In this document: in pieces, positions 12,691 through 23,889 of the stretch
Layout: every line of letters starts with the position of its first letter
Position numbering within the stretch: position 1 is the stretch's first letter
Origin: Cephalopachus bancanus
Lineage: Eukaryota > Chordata > Mammalia > Primates > Tarsiidae
Reading direction: 5' to 3'
DNA length: 64,000 nt
Assembly (NCBI GenBank): GCA_027257055.1
Contig: JAPVLO010000161.1
Coordinates: 744,001-808,000 of the forward strand
Notes under the pieces: model-generated
What the model was told of the DNA's origin: nothing
The model's input: the letters and a program-made list of their open reading frames with translations, nothing else
Database searches by the model: none
Made by a program: the position numbers and the translations under genes

Positions 12691-14395
12691 TGACCAAGTA
12701 AGCTCCATTCCCGGGATGCAGGTCTGGTTCAACATTGGCAAGACCATAAATGTAATTAAATAAATCAACAGATGTAAAATCAAGAACCACATGATAATAT
12801 CATTAGATGCAGTAAAAGCTTTTGGTAAAATTCAGCATCCTTCTTGATAAAAACCCTTGAACACCTAGGCATAGAAGGCATAGAAGGAAAATGCCTCAAA
12901 ATAGTTAGTGCCATCTGTGATAAACCCACAGTCCACATACTGCTAAATGGACAGAAATTGGAAGCATTTCCCCTGAACACTGGAATAAGACAAAGTTGCA
13001 CATTCTTACTCCTCCTGTTTAACATTGTGTTGGAAGTCCTAGCTAAAGCCATCAGACAAGAGAAGGAAATCAGGGTTATTCAAATAAGAAAAGAAGAAGT
13101 TGAATTATTCCTCTTTGCTGACGAAATGGTCCTATACCTTGAAAATCCAAGAGAATCTGTCAAAAACCTCCTTCCACTAATAAAGGACTTTGGGAAAGTC
13201 TCAGGGTACAAAATAAACATGCAAAAGACAGTCATCTTCCTATGCACCAACAACAAACAGGCAGAGGACCAATAAAAAGCACAATCTCATTTACAATAGC
13301 CACAAAGAAAATAAAATACCTTGGCATCCTCCTAACCAGAGAAGTGAAAGATCTTTACAATGAAAACTACAAAACACTGCTCAAAGAAATCAGAAAATGA
13401 CACAAACAAATGGAAAAACATTCCATGCTCATGGATAGGAAGAATCAACATCTGTTAAGATGTCCATTTTACTCAAGGTAATCTACAGATTCAACACAAT
13501 ACCCATTAAATTACCAACATCATTATTCTCACACCTAGAAACAACAATACAGAAATTCATATGGAAATATAAAACATCCATGGATAGCCAAAGCAATCTT
13601 TAGCAAAAGAAACAAAGCAGGAGGTTTCACACTTCCAGTCTTTGAACTTTATTATAAGGCTACAATAATAAAAACAGCATGATATTGGTACAAAAGCAGT
13701 CATATAGACCAATGAAACAGGATAGAGATTCCGGAAGCAAAACCTCAATTTCTCAATCAACTCATCTTCGACAAAGTCTCTACCAACAATCTCTGGGGAG
13801 AGGAATACTTATTCAGTAAATGACGCAGGGAAAACTGGCTGACCATGTGCAGAAGAATGAAATGGGACCCCTACCTATCACGATACACAAAAATAAGCTC
13901 CAAATGGATCAAAGACCTAAACGTAAAACCTCAAACATTAAGAAAATGCAGGAGATACCCTTATGGAATCAGAATAGGCAACCAAATCCTGATCAAAACC
14001 CCAAAAGTCCATGCCTTAAGAGATAAGCTTGACAAGTGGGACCTCATCAAACTGAAAAGCTTCTGCAAAGCAAAAGAAACCATCAAGAGAGTGGAGAGAC
14101 AGCCCACAGAATGGGAAAAAAATATTTGAAAACTGCATATCTGACAAATGTCTAACATCCAGGATCTACAAGGTACTCAAACATGCTGAAAGAAGAAAAA
14201 AAGTCCACTAAAAAGTGTGCAAAATACATGAATAGACACTCCTCAAAAGAAGATATATGAGTAGACAACAGACACATGAAAAACTGCTCAAACTCACTAA
14301 TAATCAGATAAATGCAAACCAAAACCACATTGATATATCACCTAACTCCAGTAAGAATGGCGATCGTGGAGAAAAGGGAACACCTCTATACTGTT

Positions 14396-14702
14396 TTTTT
14401 TTTAACTTTTTTTTTTTTTTTTTGAGTTGGAGTCTCATTCTGTCGCCCAGACTGGAGTGCAGTGGCCGCTCCCGGCCACCACAGCCTCAACCTGCTGGGC
14501 TCCGGCGATCCTTCCTCCTCAACCTTCCAAGTAGCTGGAACTATCGGCGTGCGCTACCACACCTGGCTAGTTTTTTTATTTATTGTAGAGATAGGTCTCG
14601 CCAAGTTGCCCAGCGGGTCTTGAACCCGCGGGTTTAGGCAATCCACTCACCTCAGCCTCCCAAAGGCGGGGGATTACAGGCTGAGCCACCGAGTCTGGCT
14701 TT
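14396..14702 (-). repeat. Alu nested in L1 ORF2
   Basis: Reverse-oriented Alu with a long T run. The L1 text 'ctctatactgtt' is present on both sides, giving a clear target-site duplication of about 11 bases ('tctatactgtt'). Insertion is therefore younger than the L1 copy. Confidence 0.95.
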
Positions 14703-15335
14703 TCTATACTGTTGGTGGGAATGCAAACTAGTTCAACCTCTAGAAAACAGTGTGGTGATTCCTAAAAGAGCTAGAAATTGACCTTGTATATAACCCAGTA
14801 GTCCCCCTTCTGGGAATATACCTGGAGGAACTTAAATTACTCTGCAAAAAAGATACCTGCACATGGATGTTTATTGCAGCACTATTTGCAGTAGCAAAAA
14901 CATGGAACCAACCATGCTGTCCATCAAAACTGGACTGGATAAAAAAAACGTGGTGCATATACGTGATGGAATAGTACACAGCCATAAAGAAGAAGAAAAC
15001 TGGGGACTTTGCAGCAACTTGGATGGATTTAGAGTCTATAATACTCAGTGATTTATCACAGAAACAGGGAAACGAGTAACACATGTTCTCACTCATAAGT
15101 GGACCCTGAACATTTACCATAATGCTGTAGGAAAGGAATTGGCAGTAGCTGGAAACTGCCAGGGGAGTGAGGATGGGGGGCGCAGAACATCAATAAGGGT
15201 ATCTGATCTCAAATCAGGTGACATGGGGAACAAAGGGAGGTTCAAACTTTACCTGTTCAACCACAACTTGTATACCTAATCCTGACTTGTATCCCACAAC
15301 TTTAAAATAAAAAAACTCACAAAAAATAAAACATT

Positions 15336-16005
15336 ATGATGATCCACTTCCATTTCATGAATAATAAACATACTTTCTCTTCCTTAAAAAAATGTAGTCA
15401 TAAAGAGCAAAAAGAAGCTATATAGAAAATTGGAGCTTTAATTGACTCGACATACGAGGCTACATTCTTATGACTCTTGAGTGTGAAGTTCAACTCTGAA
15501 CTCCTTGGTAACAGGTCAGATGAAATCTTAAGTAATGTGTTATCCTCATCATCTGATAGAAAGAAGCAAATCAGTTCTCTAGGAAGTACCAACTTTTATC
15601 CCAGTCATAAAATGTAAGGGGAGTTTTTCAGGCCAGTCGATCACCTTCTCAGAAACACTAAATTGTTAATAGACAAAGTCTTTAACAGTAATATCTCTTC
15701 CCTTCCTAGACTTTGTCCCTAAGACTCAAAAGCCATGACAAAAAACTCTGTTTCAGGCAAAGTGTTTTGATGGTGTCTGTTAATGTAGAGTTTCTTTGCT
15801 TTCTCTTTTCTGCCTTGCATCAAGGATAGAACTTGGGAACCTGTGAGATTGACTGGCATGTCACTAAGCATTGTAGACTGCATGATTTCTTCAAAGTCTT
15901 TGCTGCCACTTTCTGTCAGGCTCAACCCCAGGGAGTTACATTTCATGGTAACCTCCACCCCACCCTGTGAGAGGATAATATTTCCAACCTCATTGATATG
16001 AGTCC
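15336..16005 (-). other. Unassigned block with a 103-codon minus-strand open frame
   Basis: An open frame runs on the minus strand at 15719-16030, from a methionine to a stop. The composition looks protein-like, but I recognise no family, no domain and no signal peptide. There is no poly-A signature of a processed pseudogene and no splice-site pair I could defend. The right end overlaps the start of an MLT1 LTR. It may be an old pseudogene or chance. Confidence 0.25.
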
Positions 16006-16315
16006 TGGGCATGTTACCTGTTAAGGGCAATGGAATAAGAACAGAAGTGATGTATGCTACATCTGAGTAGAAACTTTAAAGAACAGTACATGGTCTGGTT
16101 GCTGCTCTCTTACCGCTGCAGTAAGATCAGTATGTGCAGAGTGGGGGCTGCCCCTTCAATCTGGGGCCTGGAATGAATAAGATGAGCAGAAAAGTAACTC
16201 ACCCATCAAGGACATGTTAATGCAAGCAATGGAGAAACCTGCGTTGCTGAAAGCCACTGAGCCACTGAGGGGCTGCTTGTTACTGCAGCATAACCTGGCA
16301 AAAGCTGACTCATGC
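16006..16315 (+). repeat. MLT1-type MaLR LTR
   Basis: Sense-oriented LTR with the family phrases 'agaacagaagtgatgtatg' near its 5' part and 'cttgttactgcagcataacc' at its 3' end. Part of the minus-strand frame at 16206-16463 is antisense of this LTR and is not a gene. Confidence 0.65.
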
Positions 16316-17750
16316 TTAAGACTGTTGTTCTTGCATTGATCAACTCACTGGATCCTCTAGTAAATGCTTGAAGTATGGATATTACCTGTCCATTAAAACA
16401 AAATTCACATGCTTGATGATAGCAGAAAGTTCTTCCCTTGGTGAAGCCATCCCAGGAGTTCATAGAAGAGTTTCAGGGAGCCCAAAAATTCCTAATAATG
16501 CACAATTTTATGTTTGTGTACTTATGTGCATTTGGGAAGGTGATGAGGAGTTGGATGCATGGATTTTTCTGATTCTCAAAAAAGTACAAGATCTAAAATA
16601 GAACAATGCCACAGTAGGTACTGGACATGCAGGCTGTAAAACTGATGTTTATTTGCAAAAGCAGCCTGACGCTGCTCTCATCCTGAGGGCAACCATCTCC
16701 CTCCTTAGGAGTAGCAATAGATGGCATAAAGATTGATTTTTCCTCTCAAAGAAGTTCATGTCTGTTCCAGAGTCCGGGCAAGTGTATTGCTGACATTTGA
16801 GAGTGCTGTGAAATGGTTTTGACCTGGAACATTTCAGGGCAGTGTTGTCAGTCACCTGTGTCACAGAGGAGCATGACTTCTGCCAAATGTGCATTTTTAG
16901 TAAGCTGGCTTTCTGATTGGAGCCCCAGAGCGGTGAGTTGTAGATTGTAGTCCCAGATAACTAAATGAATTGACTTGTGGGATGGAATTATTTAGGCAAT
17001 GCATTGTGCTTTGCACGGCTAACTTGAGCTGTCCTTTGGATGTTAATTTTCCAATAATTTCTGCTGCTTCTAAATGGCCTTTGTGGTCTGCAGTGATAAA
17101 GTCATGCCCTAACATAGAGAAGGATGTGTATTCTTATTGCTTTGCTGGGAGACCTTGCATTCTAATTATCTAATGCTGAATCAAGCATGTATTTAGGATC
17201 TAAGTGAAGAGAGAGCCCAGCCCTGATGCCCATTCACTGTCCATTCCTCTCCACTGTGTATCTGCATGGTTTGAACCAATGATGACTTTGGTTTGTGGAA
17301 TAAAATGCCAATGATGGATTAATTTAGGGTGCTCAAACTGAACCATCTTCTTAATGAACTTATCAATAAGAATAAGCATCATAGAGCTAAAATCAGTCAT
17401 GAACCATTGGACCTAGGATTTGCTCCTCATGGAAAAGTCGGGCTGTGTGTCCCAGACTTGTGATTTATCGGGAAGAACGCTGATGGAGATTTAGAAGAGG
17501 GACCCTATAAGCCCATGAATTTTTAATTTTGTGGAGGGGGTGCATTTCATTTATGAAGACTGGATAAACTTTATCCAAGCAACAGGGGCTGTACCTGAAC
17601 AATAATTTGGATACTCGAGCAAGACTTATTTTAGATGATGGACTAAATGTTGCACAAGTGTCCAAGTAACAAAGTTCCCAATTTATGAGGAAGATATAAA
17701 TCCCAAACAACCCTGATAGCTCTTATTCACCCTGGAAAAGATTGCCACTC
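16316..17750 (-). other. Unassigned block with successive minus-strand open frames
   Basis: Open frames of 60-81 codons follow one another on the minus strand (16649-16894, 16897-17115, 17200-17400, 17465-17710), separated by stops and frame changes. That is the pattern expected of a decayed coding region. I recognise no protein family. Alternatives are an unnamed retroelement interior or chance. Confidence 0.25.
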
Positions 17751-18459
17751 CAGTGTTCCTTCCTCACAGAGGTAGCCCTTGTCTAACTACCCTCTGCCCA
17801 GTTACTCTGGGAGCAGTGTAACTCCTTTCTTCTGCTTTAGTTTCTCGGCTGGAAACAGACACTTTGGCCACTTCATGGGGCTTATACCTCTCAACTTTCC
17901 AAGCTCAAGTTTACCTGAGGGAAAACTTGGCTGTAACAAGGGCAGACCGTGTTAAGCGTACCAGACTCCTTCCATCAGGGATCCTCAGAAGATTCCAACC
18001 CAATACAATGCGGTGTGCAAGCCACAGACACTAAGCATCTACTTCGTCTCAACTTTGTGCTAGGCACTAGGGATTTAGATTGTCCATGCTCCCTAACTCT
18101 TGGAGGAGGAAGCACCCAGATATTCCTCGAACGTATTGATGCTTCTCCTCCACCATTCTGCTCAACAGATGTTTTCACTTGATATTTCAGAGATGAAGTA
18201 GAAATCATCAGATGCAACCTCCTTCAAATTTCTTTCTACAGCCGCATAATCTTATCTCCATCGGAGCCATGGTTTCCTCCTTTCTTCTTGTTCAGTGGCA
18301 AGAATGTCCTTCTAGGCTAAGATTAACATCTCCAACTGTATGCTGGATCCCATCTCTTCCACATACTTGGGGACGTTGCTCATGGAAGCACTCTCTCTTT
18401 TAGACTCTTCTTGGCTTCCCAACATGTCCAAATATCTCCCACAATAAAAAAGGAGAATG
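17751..18459. other. Unique or heavily decayed sequence
   Basis: There is a faint ancient-repeat phrase ('gtgctaggcactaggga') near 18058. Otherwise nothing can be named. Confidence 0.35.
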
Positions 18460-18794
18460 TTTCCTTGACCCCATTTCAGTTCCCTGCTCTATTTTGTATA
18501 CTTTTTTTCCCCTACTCATTGCAAACGTTTTTGAAAGAATTGTCTGTACTTGTCCTCTGCCCCTATTTATTCCTTTTCTCGAGTCACTGCCATCTGGTTT
18601 TCACCCTGTCACCCAAGAGAAACAGCATTAGCCAATGTCACTAATGGCTGCCTTCAAGCCAAATCCAAAAGACCTTTCCTAGTCTGTCTTCCTGGAGTTT
18701 TCAGAAGCATTGGACACTGCTGGCTACTCCGTCTTCTATGCAACAGCCTCTTCCCATATTTCTGGTTGCTTACTGTGGTTATGTAGTTTGCAAG

Positions 18795-18995
18795 GAGCCT
18801 AGACTTTACCCCCCTGATTGCCTGTGTTCAGATCCTGGCTTAGTGCTTACTGTGTGCCTCTGGCCAGGTTCCATAAACTCTGTGACTCTGACTCATAGGA
18901 CTGCTGTGAGGATTGAATGAGCTAATCCATATGAAATACTGGGAACATTGGCACAAATTATGTGCTCAATAATTGTTTTTATTTATTGTTACTGC
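18795..18995 (+). repeat. MIR SINE
   Basis: MIR core wording, with 'tgtgaggattgaatgagcta' near 18905 and a 'tgtgctcaataattg' tail. Sense orientation. Confidence 0.8.
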
Positions 18996-19206
18996 CTTTG
19001 TATTCTTCCTTTAGATTGCTCTCTACTTGAATATTGGTGTCTGGATCTTCGATCCAGCATGACATGCTTTCCCCGGGGTAATCTCATTCACCCTATCACA
19101 TTATCTATATGCTGACCATTCCCACAACATTACCCTAACATGCTCATCGAAGCCTTGAATATATATATTCAATTGCCTGCAGCACCTATCTATTGTATGT
19201 GCTTTT

Positions 19207-19796
19207 TTTTTTAGTATTTTTTATTATGGTTTTGTGGGGTACAGTTAAGGGTTAGGTATACAATTACGTTTCATTCAGGCACCCTGTTGATAAGAGGTGT
19301 TTCCTTGTCCCCAGACAGATATTTGCTACTGTTAATCCCATCTCCCCCCCCATTGTTTCCCAGCACCGTCAGTCATTTTCTTATAATATTACATTGGATG
19401 TTCAAGGTCCATTATATGAGTGAGAACATGTGATACTTGGATCTTTGTTTCTGTGAGAGGTCACTCAGTATTATAGACTCTAGTTCCATCCAGGTTGCCG
19501 TGAAATTCATGATTTTGCTCTTTTTTATGGCTGCGTAGTATTCCATCGTGTATATGTACCACATTTACTGTTGGTGGGAGTGTAAACTAGTGCAACCTCT
19601 GTGGAAAGCAGTGTGGCGATTCCTAAAAGCTCTAAAAATCGACCTTCCATATGACCCCACAATCCCCCTACTGGGAATATACCCTGAAGAACTCAAATCA
19701 CTCTATAAAAAAGATACCTGCACACGTATGTTTATCGCTGTGTTGTTCACAATGGCAAGAACCTGGAAACAACCATGCTGCCCATCAAAAGAGGAC
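19207..19796 (-). mobile_element. L1 insertion with 5' inversion
   Basis: From 19207 to about 19562 this is an antisense L1 3' UTR and ORF2 end, beginning with a T run. From about 19563 to 19796 it is sense-oriented ORF2 C-terminal sequence (readable frame 19548-19832). The two parts are adjacent segments of one L1 joined head to head. The whole is bounded by an exact 13-base target-site duplication 'tgtatgtgctttt' at 19194-19206 and 19797-19809. This is the signature of twin priming. Low divergence suggests a fairly recent insertion. Confidence 0.9.
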
Positions 19797-20362
19797 TGTA
19801 TGTGCTTTTATAGTCACCGTATCCAAAGTTGAAGTCACCATGTTCCTTCTCAAAGCTGCTTCTCCTCTTGTGCTCTCTATTGTAGGACACGGAAGCACCA
19901 GCTGTGTACTTCCAGCTGGATGCCAGACACTGTTGTCCTCCTAGCCACTTCCTTTCCCCTCACTCCACATTCAATCAACTACCTAATGCTGTCTCTTTGA
20001 TCTCCTAATTACCTCTCAGATGTATTTACTTTTCTTCATCTCCGTTGCTGCTGGAACAGGGCACCACCCTCCTCTGCCTGTAAGACTGCAGCAGCCTTTA
20101 CCTGCGTACATCCCCTCCTCCTTTGCTCCCTCCAGTCCGTTCCCGACCCTAAGCAAGGCTTTACTTGGGCATGTTGATGCCTCCCACTGTTGTGATCATG
20201 AAGACTAAAGCCCCTGTCTTCATCTTTAAGGTCCTGCTTTTTCTTGATCTCATCTCAAGCTGCCCATACTCTGTGACCAGCCACTCTAACCTCCTCTGAA
20301 CCCTCACACTTCTTTGGGTCTCTTGTCCTTCTGAATTTTTCTACATGCAGCTTAACATACAG

Positions 20363-20475
20363 ATTAAGCATTTGCACTGAAGACGCAGATGGCTGACTTC
20401 AAATCTCAGCTCCACTTCTTACAATAATGTGACCCCGGACAGGTTTCTTAGTCTCACTGGGCCTCAATTTCCCTA
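20363..20475 (+). repeat. MIR SINE fragment
   Basis: Wording such as 'ggtttcttagtctcactggg' and 'cctcaatttccc' belongs to the MIR core. Truncated at its 3' side. Confidence 0.65.
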
Positions 20476-20511
20476 AACCTTGGGTGTGAAAGGGTTGAGA
20501 GATGATGGGGC

Positions 20512-20812
20512 TTTTCTTTTTTTCTTTTTTGAGTTGGAATCTCACTCGGTCGCCCAGACTGGAGTGCAGTGGCACGCTCCCGGCCACCGCAGCCTTGACC
20601 TACTGGGCTCCAGCGATTCTTCCGCCTCAGCCTTCCAAGTAGCCGGAACTACAGGCGCGCGCTACCACACCTGGCTAATTTTTGATTTACCGTAGAGGCA
20701 AGGTCTGGCCAAGTTGCCCGGGCAGGTCACGAACCCGCGGGCTCAGGCAATCCACTCACCTCGGCCTCTCAAAGTGCTGGAATGACAGACAGGCTGAGCC
20801 ATTGAGCCCGGC
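20512..20812 (-). repeat. Alu, copy 1 of a duplicated Alu-plus-flank unit
   Basis: Reverse-oriented strepsirrhine-type Alu. Its flanks (20481-20510 and 20814-20850) also flank the Alu at 22182-22463; see findings. Confidence 0.95.
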
Positions 20813-21235
20813 CTGGGTTTTTTGATAAAAATTTTTTCTTGTCAGGTCTGAAACAGATATAAATACAGTATCCATCTTATTGAGTGTTAAGAGTGATTCC
20901 ATGAAATAATATAAGTGAGGCGCTATATAGAATTTGTTAAATAAATTGTTGCTTCTTTGTCTAGAATATTTTTCTTCTCCTCTTCTCCTGCTCATCTTTC
21001 AATGCCAGGTAAGATCCTCTTTTTTCTATGAAGTGTTCTCTGATTTCTCATGTCCGGGATGAGCACTTCTCTCATGTATTTTTAAGACACCATTATTCAC
21101 ATTAAAACCAGTGGCGTACTCGTCTTTATTCCCTACTGTTCTATAATGTATCTGAGACTGTGTCTACTTTATTTACATTTAATTCTCAGAGCTGGGCCTA
21201 TTTTTGGCACTTCATAAAGAGTTCCGTAATGAATA

Positions 21236-21695
21236 TGGTAATATCGGTAGCAGGAATGCCAGACTGTGCATAAAGAATGAGGGCCACGCTAGGAAGGCAG
21301 CGGTTAATCTCATGGGGCCTGTGGGGTGAAGGATCAGCGAGGGTTTCTCAGGTAGGTAGATGGGAACTGGAGGTCTGAGGAGGAGCAGGGTTTGGCCAAG
21401 TGGAGAGGTGGATCACACGAAAGACTGAGGGAGTGGAAGCACACCTGTGGTGCTCAGATTCAGGGTGTGTGGGGAGGTGTCTTGGATGTATGAACTTGAA
21501 AGGGCAGAGTGAAACACCATTCCACAGAGCCTAGACTTCATCCCAAAGCCCTGATCACATGCAGACACCAGCCTGGTGTGCTCTGTCTTACTCCACCACC
21601 GATCACAACTCCCCACGACCACCAAGTACACATGTCATTCCAGGTTCATTTTGCAGCCACCCCTTACTGGGTCTTTGCTGCGGCCATTGCCAAAG
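21236..21695. other. Unique sequence
   Basis: Nothing recognised. Confidence 0.4.
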
Positions 21696-21704
21696 GTTCT
21701 TAGG

Positions 21705-21889
21705 CAGAGATCCTCAAACTTTTAAAACAGGGGGCCAGTTCACTGTCCCTCAGACCGTTGGAGGGGCGGACTATAGTTTAAAAAAAAAACTATGAACAAA
21801 TTCCTTTTTTTTTTAAACTATAATCTGCCCCTCCAACGGTCTGAGGGACAGTGAACTGGCTCTCTGTTTTAAAAGTTTGAGGACCCCTG
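21705..21889. mobile_element. Palindromic non-autonomous hAT-like DNA transposon
   Basis: The ends are inverted copies: the left starts 'cagagatcctcaaac' and the reverse complement of the right starts 'caggggtcctcaaac'. The inverted similarity runs through almost the whole element, about 80 bases per arm, around a short A/T-rich centre. Flanking direct repeats 'gttcttagg' at 21696-21704 and 21890-21898 fit an 8-base hAT target duplication plus one ambiguous base. The CAG...CTG termini also fit hAT. No transposase is encoded; it would have moved in trans. Confidence 0.85.
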
Positions 21890-21898
21890 GTTCTTAGG

Positions 21899-22181
21899 TC
21901 TTTGATGATTCTCTTATTGATTCCTAAACTGAGACTCCGTTCTCATCTTAAAACTTTGAGGGAGCCTGTGATCATGGTGGGATGGGACATACTGTCTTAT
22001 AGCGTGATTCTGGATTCCCCACCACATCTAGAGTGGAGAGAATCAATCTGGAGAGGTTACATCAAAGGATGGTGGCTGGCAAAGCTCCACCTCCCCCTTG
22101 TCTCCTCCCCTGTTTTCAGTAGGACTTCCTTGGGAAAATAAACACTGGGTGTGATAGAGATGAGAGATGATGGGGTTTTTC
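21899..22181. other. Unique sequence; right part shared with 20.48 kb
   Basis: 22146-22175 repeats the Alu flank seen at 20481-20510. The remainder is unassigned. Confidence 0.4.
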
Positions 22182-22463
22182 TTTTTTTTTTGAGTTGGAG
22201 TCTCACTGTCGCCCAGACTGGAGTGCAGTGGCCGCTCCTGGCCACCGCAGCCTCGACCTGCTGGGCTCCGGCGATCCTTCCGCCTCAGCCTTCCAAGTAG
22301 CTGGAACTACAGGCGCACGCTACCACGCCCAGCTAATTTTTTTTGATTTATTGTAGAGATGAGGTCTCGCCTGCCTAGGCGGGTCTTGAACCCGCGGGCT
22401 CAGGCGATCCACTCACCTCAGCCTTCCAAAGGCGGGATTACAGGCTGAGCCACCGAGCCCGGC
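22182..22463 (-). repeat. Alu, copy 2 of the duplicated Alu-plus-flank unit
   Basis: Reverse-oriented young-looking Alu. Short duplication-like flanks 'ggggtttttc' and 'tgggtttttc' mark its target site. The surrounding bases repeat those of the Alu at 20512-20812. Confidence 0.95.
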
Positions 22464-22509
22464 TGGGTTTTTCAATAATAGATTTTCTCTTGTCAGGTCT
22501 GGAAGGTTC

Positions 22510-23029
22510 CCGAGAGGCCTTTCCTGGAGAGTTCTGCCACATGGCACTTGGGTCAGGTCTACTGGTTCCCTGTGTAAGCCTATGGGTTAACATAGTATCA
22601 TGAGTCAGGCTTTCTAAAAGACATCTGCCAGTCTTTCTGGGAGGTTGAAGGGGAATTTGGGAGAGTCTGGAAGCTGAAATGGGAAGGACTTTGGGATTCT
22701 AGAAGTTTTTAGCCGAGTAAATGAGGTGACAAGGCTGTTAGATTTGGGTCATGGATTACTCTCAAATATACCACGAGCTGGCTTTTCCTATTCCTCATTT
22801 AAAAAGTAAAGGTGGAAAAGACCGATAGACTAATGAAGAGAGAACAGGCGTGTTCTAGAAAGGAAAGTATAAAGTGGTTAAAAAAAAAACCACGATGAGT
22901 TATAAAAACAATAGCAAACAGATCTTGTTTTTGACCAACCAATTTGGCAAAGATTAAAGATAAATAAATGCCTAATGCTGATGGAGATGTAATAATATTA
23001 TCATCTTATTAACTAGTTGTTGTGGTTCA
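22510..23029. other. Unique sequence
   Basis: Nothing recognised. Confidence 0.4.
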
Positions 23030-23840
23030 AGTTAGTGGTAGGTAAGATAATGTCTTTCACTCAGTCTCCCTTCCTCTAGGTACCCTTGTTTCAACCCCCA
23101 GAGCCTGTGGATATGCTATGTAACATGGCACTGGTGAATTAAGGTTGGAGAGGGAATTACAGTTGCTAATAAACTGACTTTAAAATAAGGAGATTATCCT
23201 GAATTATCTGGGATTTTTAAAAAAAGTGGTAGAGCAGAGCTCAGAATGATGTGATTGGAAAGGACTCAACCTACCATTGCTGGCTTTGAAGATTAAGGCG
23301 GGGGCCATGAGCCAAGGAAGCAGGTAGCCTCTAAAAGTTGAAAAAGGTGAGGACATGGATTCTTCTCTAGAACCTTCTGGAAAAAATGCAGTGCTGTTGA
23401 CACCTTTCATTTAGCCCAGTGAGACCAATTTTGGACTTTCTTTTTCTTTTTGAGTTGGAGTCTCACTCTGTCACCCAGGCGGGAATGCAGTGCCATGCTC
23501 ACGGCCACCATGGCCTTGACCTGCGGGGCTCAGGCAATCCTTCTGCCTCAGCCTTCCAAGTAGCTGGAACTACAGGTGCATGCTAATATGCCCTGGCTAA
23601 TTTTTTATTTATTGTAGAGATGAGGTCTTGCCAAGTTGCCCGGGCTGGTCTTGAACCCGTAGGCTCAGGCAATCCACTCTCCTTAGCCTCCCAAAGTGCT
23701 GGGATTATAGGCTGAGCCACTGAGCCTGGCCCCATTTTGGACTTTTAACCTACAGAACAGTTAGACAGTAAACTTATGCTGTTTTAAAGCACTAAGTTAA
23801 CGGTAGTAACTTGTTACAGAAGTAATAGAAAACCAGTGCA
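23030..23840 (+). repeat. MLT1-type MaLR LTR, split by an Alu
   Basis: Sense LTR with diagnostic wording 'attgctggctttgaagatta' near 23276, a 'gccatgagccaaggaag' block, and 'cttgttacagaagtaataga' at its 3' end. The Alu at 23440-23731 divides it near the 3' end. Confidence 0.85.
23440..23731 (-). repeat. Alu nested in MLT1
   Basis: Reverse-oriented Alu. The LTR text 'attttggactttt' lies on both sides as a target-site duplication of about 12 bases, ordering the Alu after the LTR. Confidence 0.95.
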
Positions 23841-23889
23841 ATTAGTATAATTTTCATGGAATTTACTATGAATGCTTATTTTAAGAATC

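Larger units (their letters stand above)
11546..15335 (+). mobile_element. L1 LINE, 5'-truncated, ORF2 remnant plus 3' UTR
   Basis: Non-LTR retrotransposon in sense orientation, running from the reverse-transcriptase part of ORF2 through its C-terminal region to a 3' UTR and A-rich tail near 15300-15335. The best open segment is 12844-13275 (143 codons). There the catalytic F/YADD box reads FADE at 13114-13125, a substitution in the second aspartate. Frameshifts and stops are frequent elsewhere, so it is dead. It is interrupted by an AT-rich block (about 11940-12160), a polyadenylated insert (12512-12690) and an Alu (14396-14702). The ending differs from human L1 tails but matches the tails at 30.5, 31.9 and 39.0 kb. 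Confidence 0.9.
18460..21235 (+). repeat. L2 (LINE2) remnant, fragmented by later insertions
   Basis: Pieces of one LINE family occur in the right order and orientation. 18460-18790 covers the region just before the DTVDH block ('ccaatgtcactaatggctgc'). 19810-20360 covers downstream ORF2 wording. 20940-21235 is the 3' end, with 'gaagtgttctctgatttctc' and a terminal 'ggcacttcataaagag' resembling the L2 tail. MIRs, an L1 and an Alu split it. I infer one original element; separate fragments are possible. Confidence 0.5.

Noticed and set aside
12844..13275. 143-codon frame as a functional reverse transcriptase
   Set aside because: It is a fragment of a dead L1 ORF2, with a substitution in the FADD catalytic box and stops on both sides.
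19548..19944. Protein-like plus frames (LPYDPTIPLLGIYP-type text)
   Set aside because: This is the well-known C-terminal end of L1 ORF2, inverted by twin priming.
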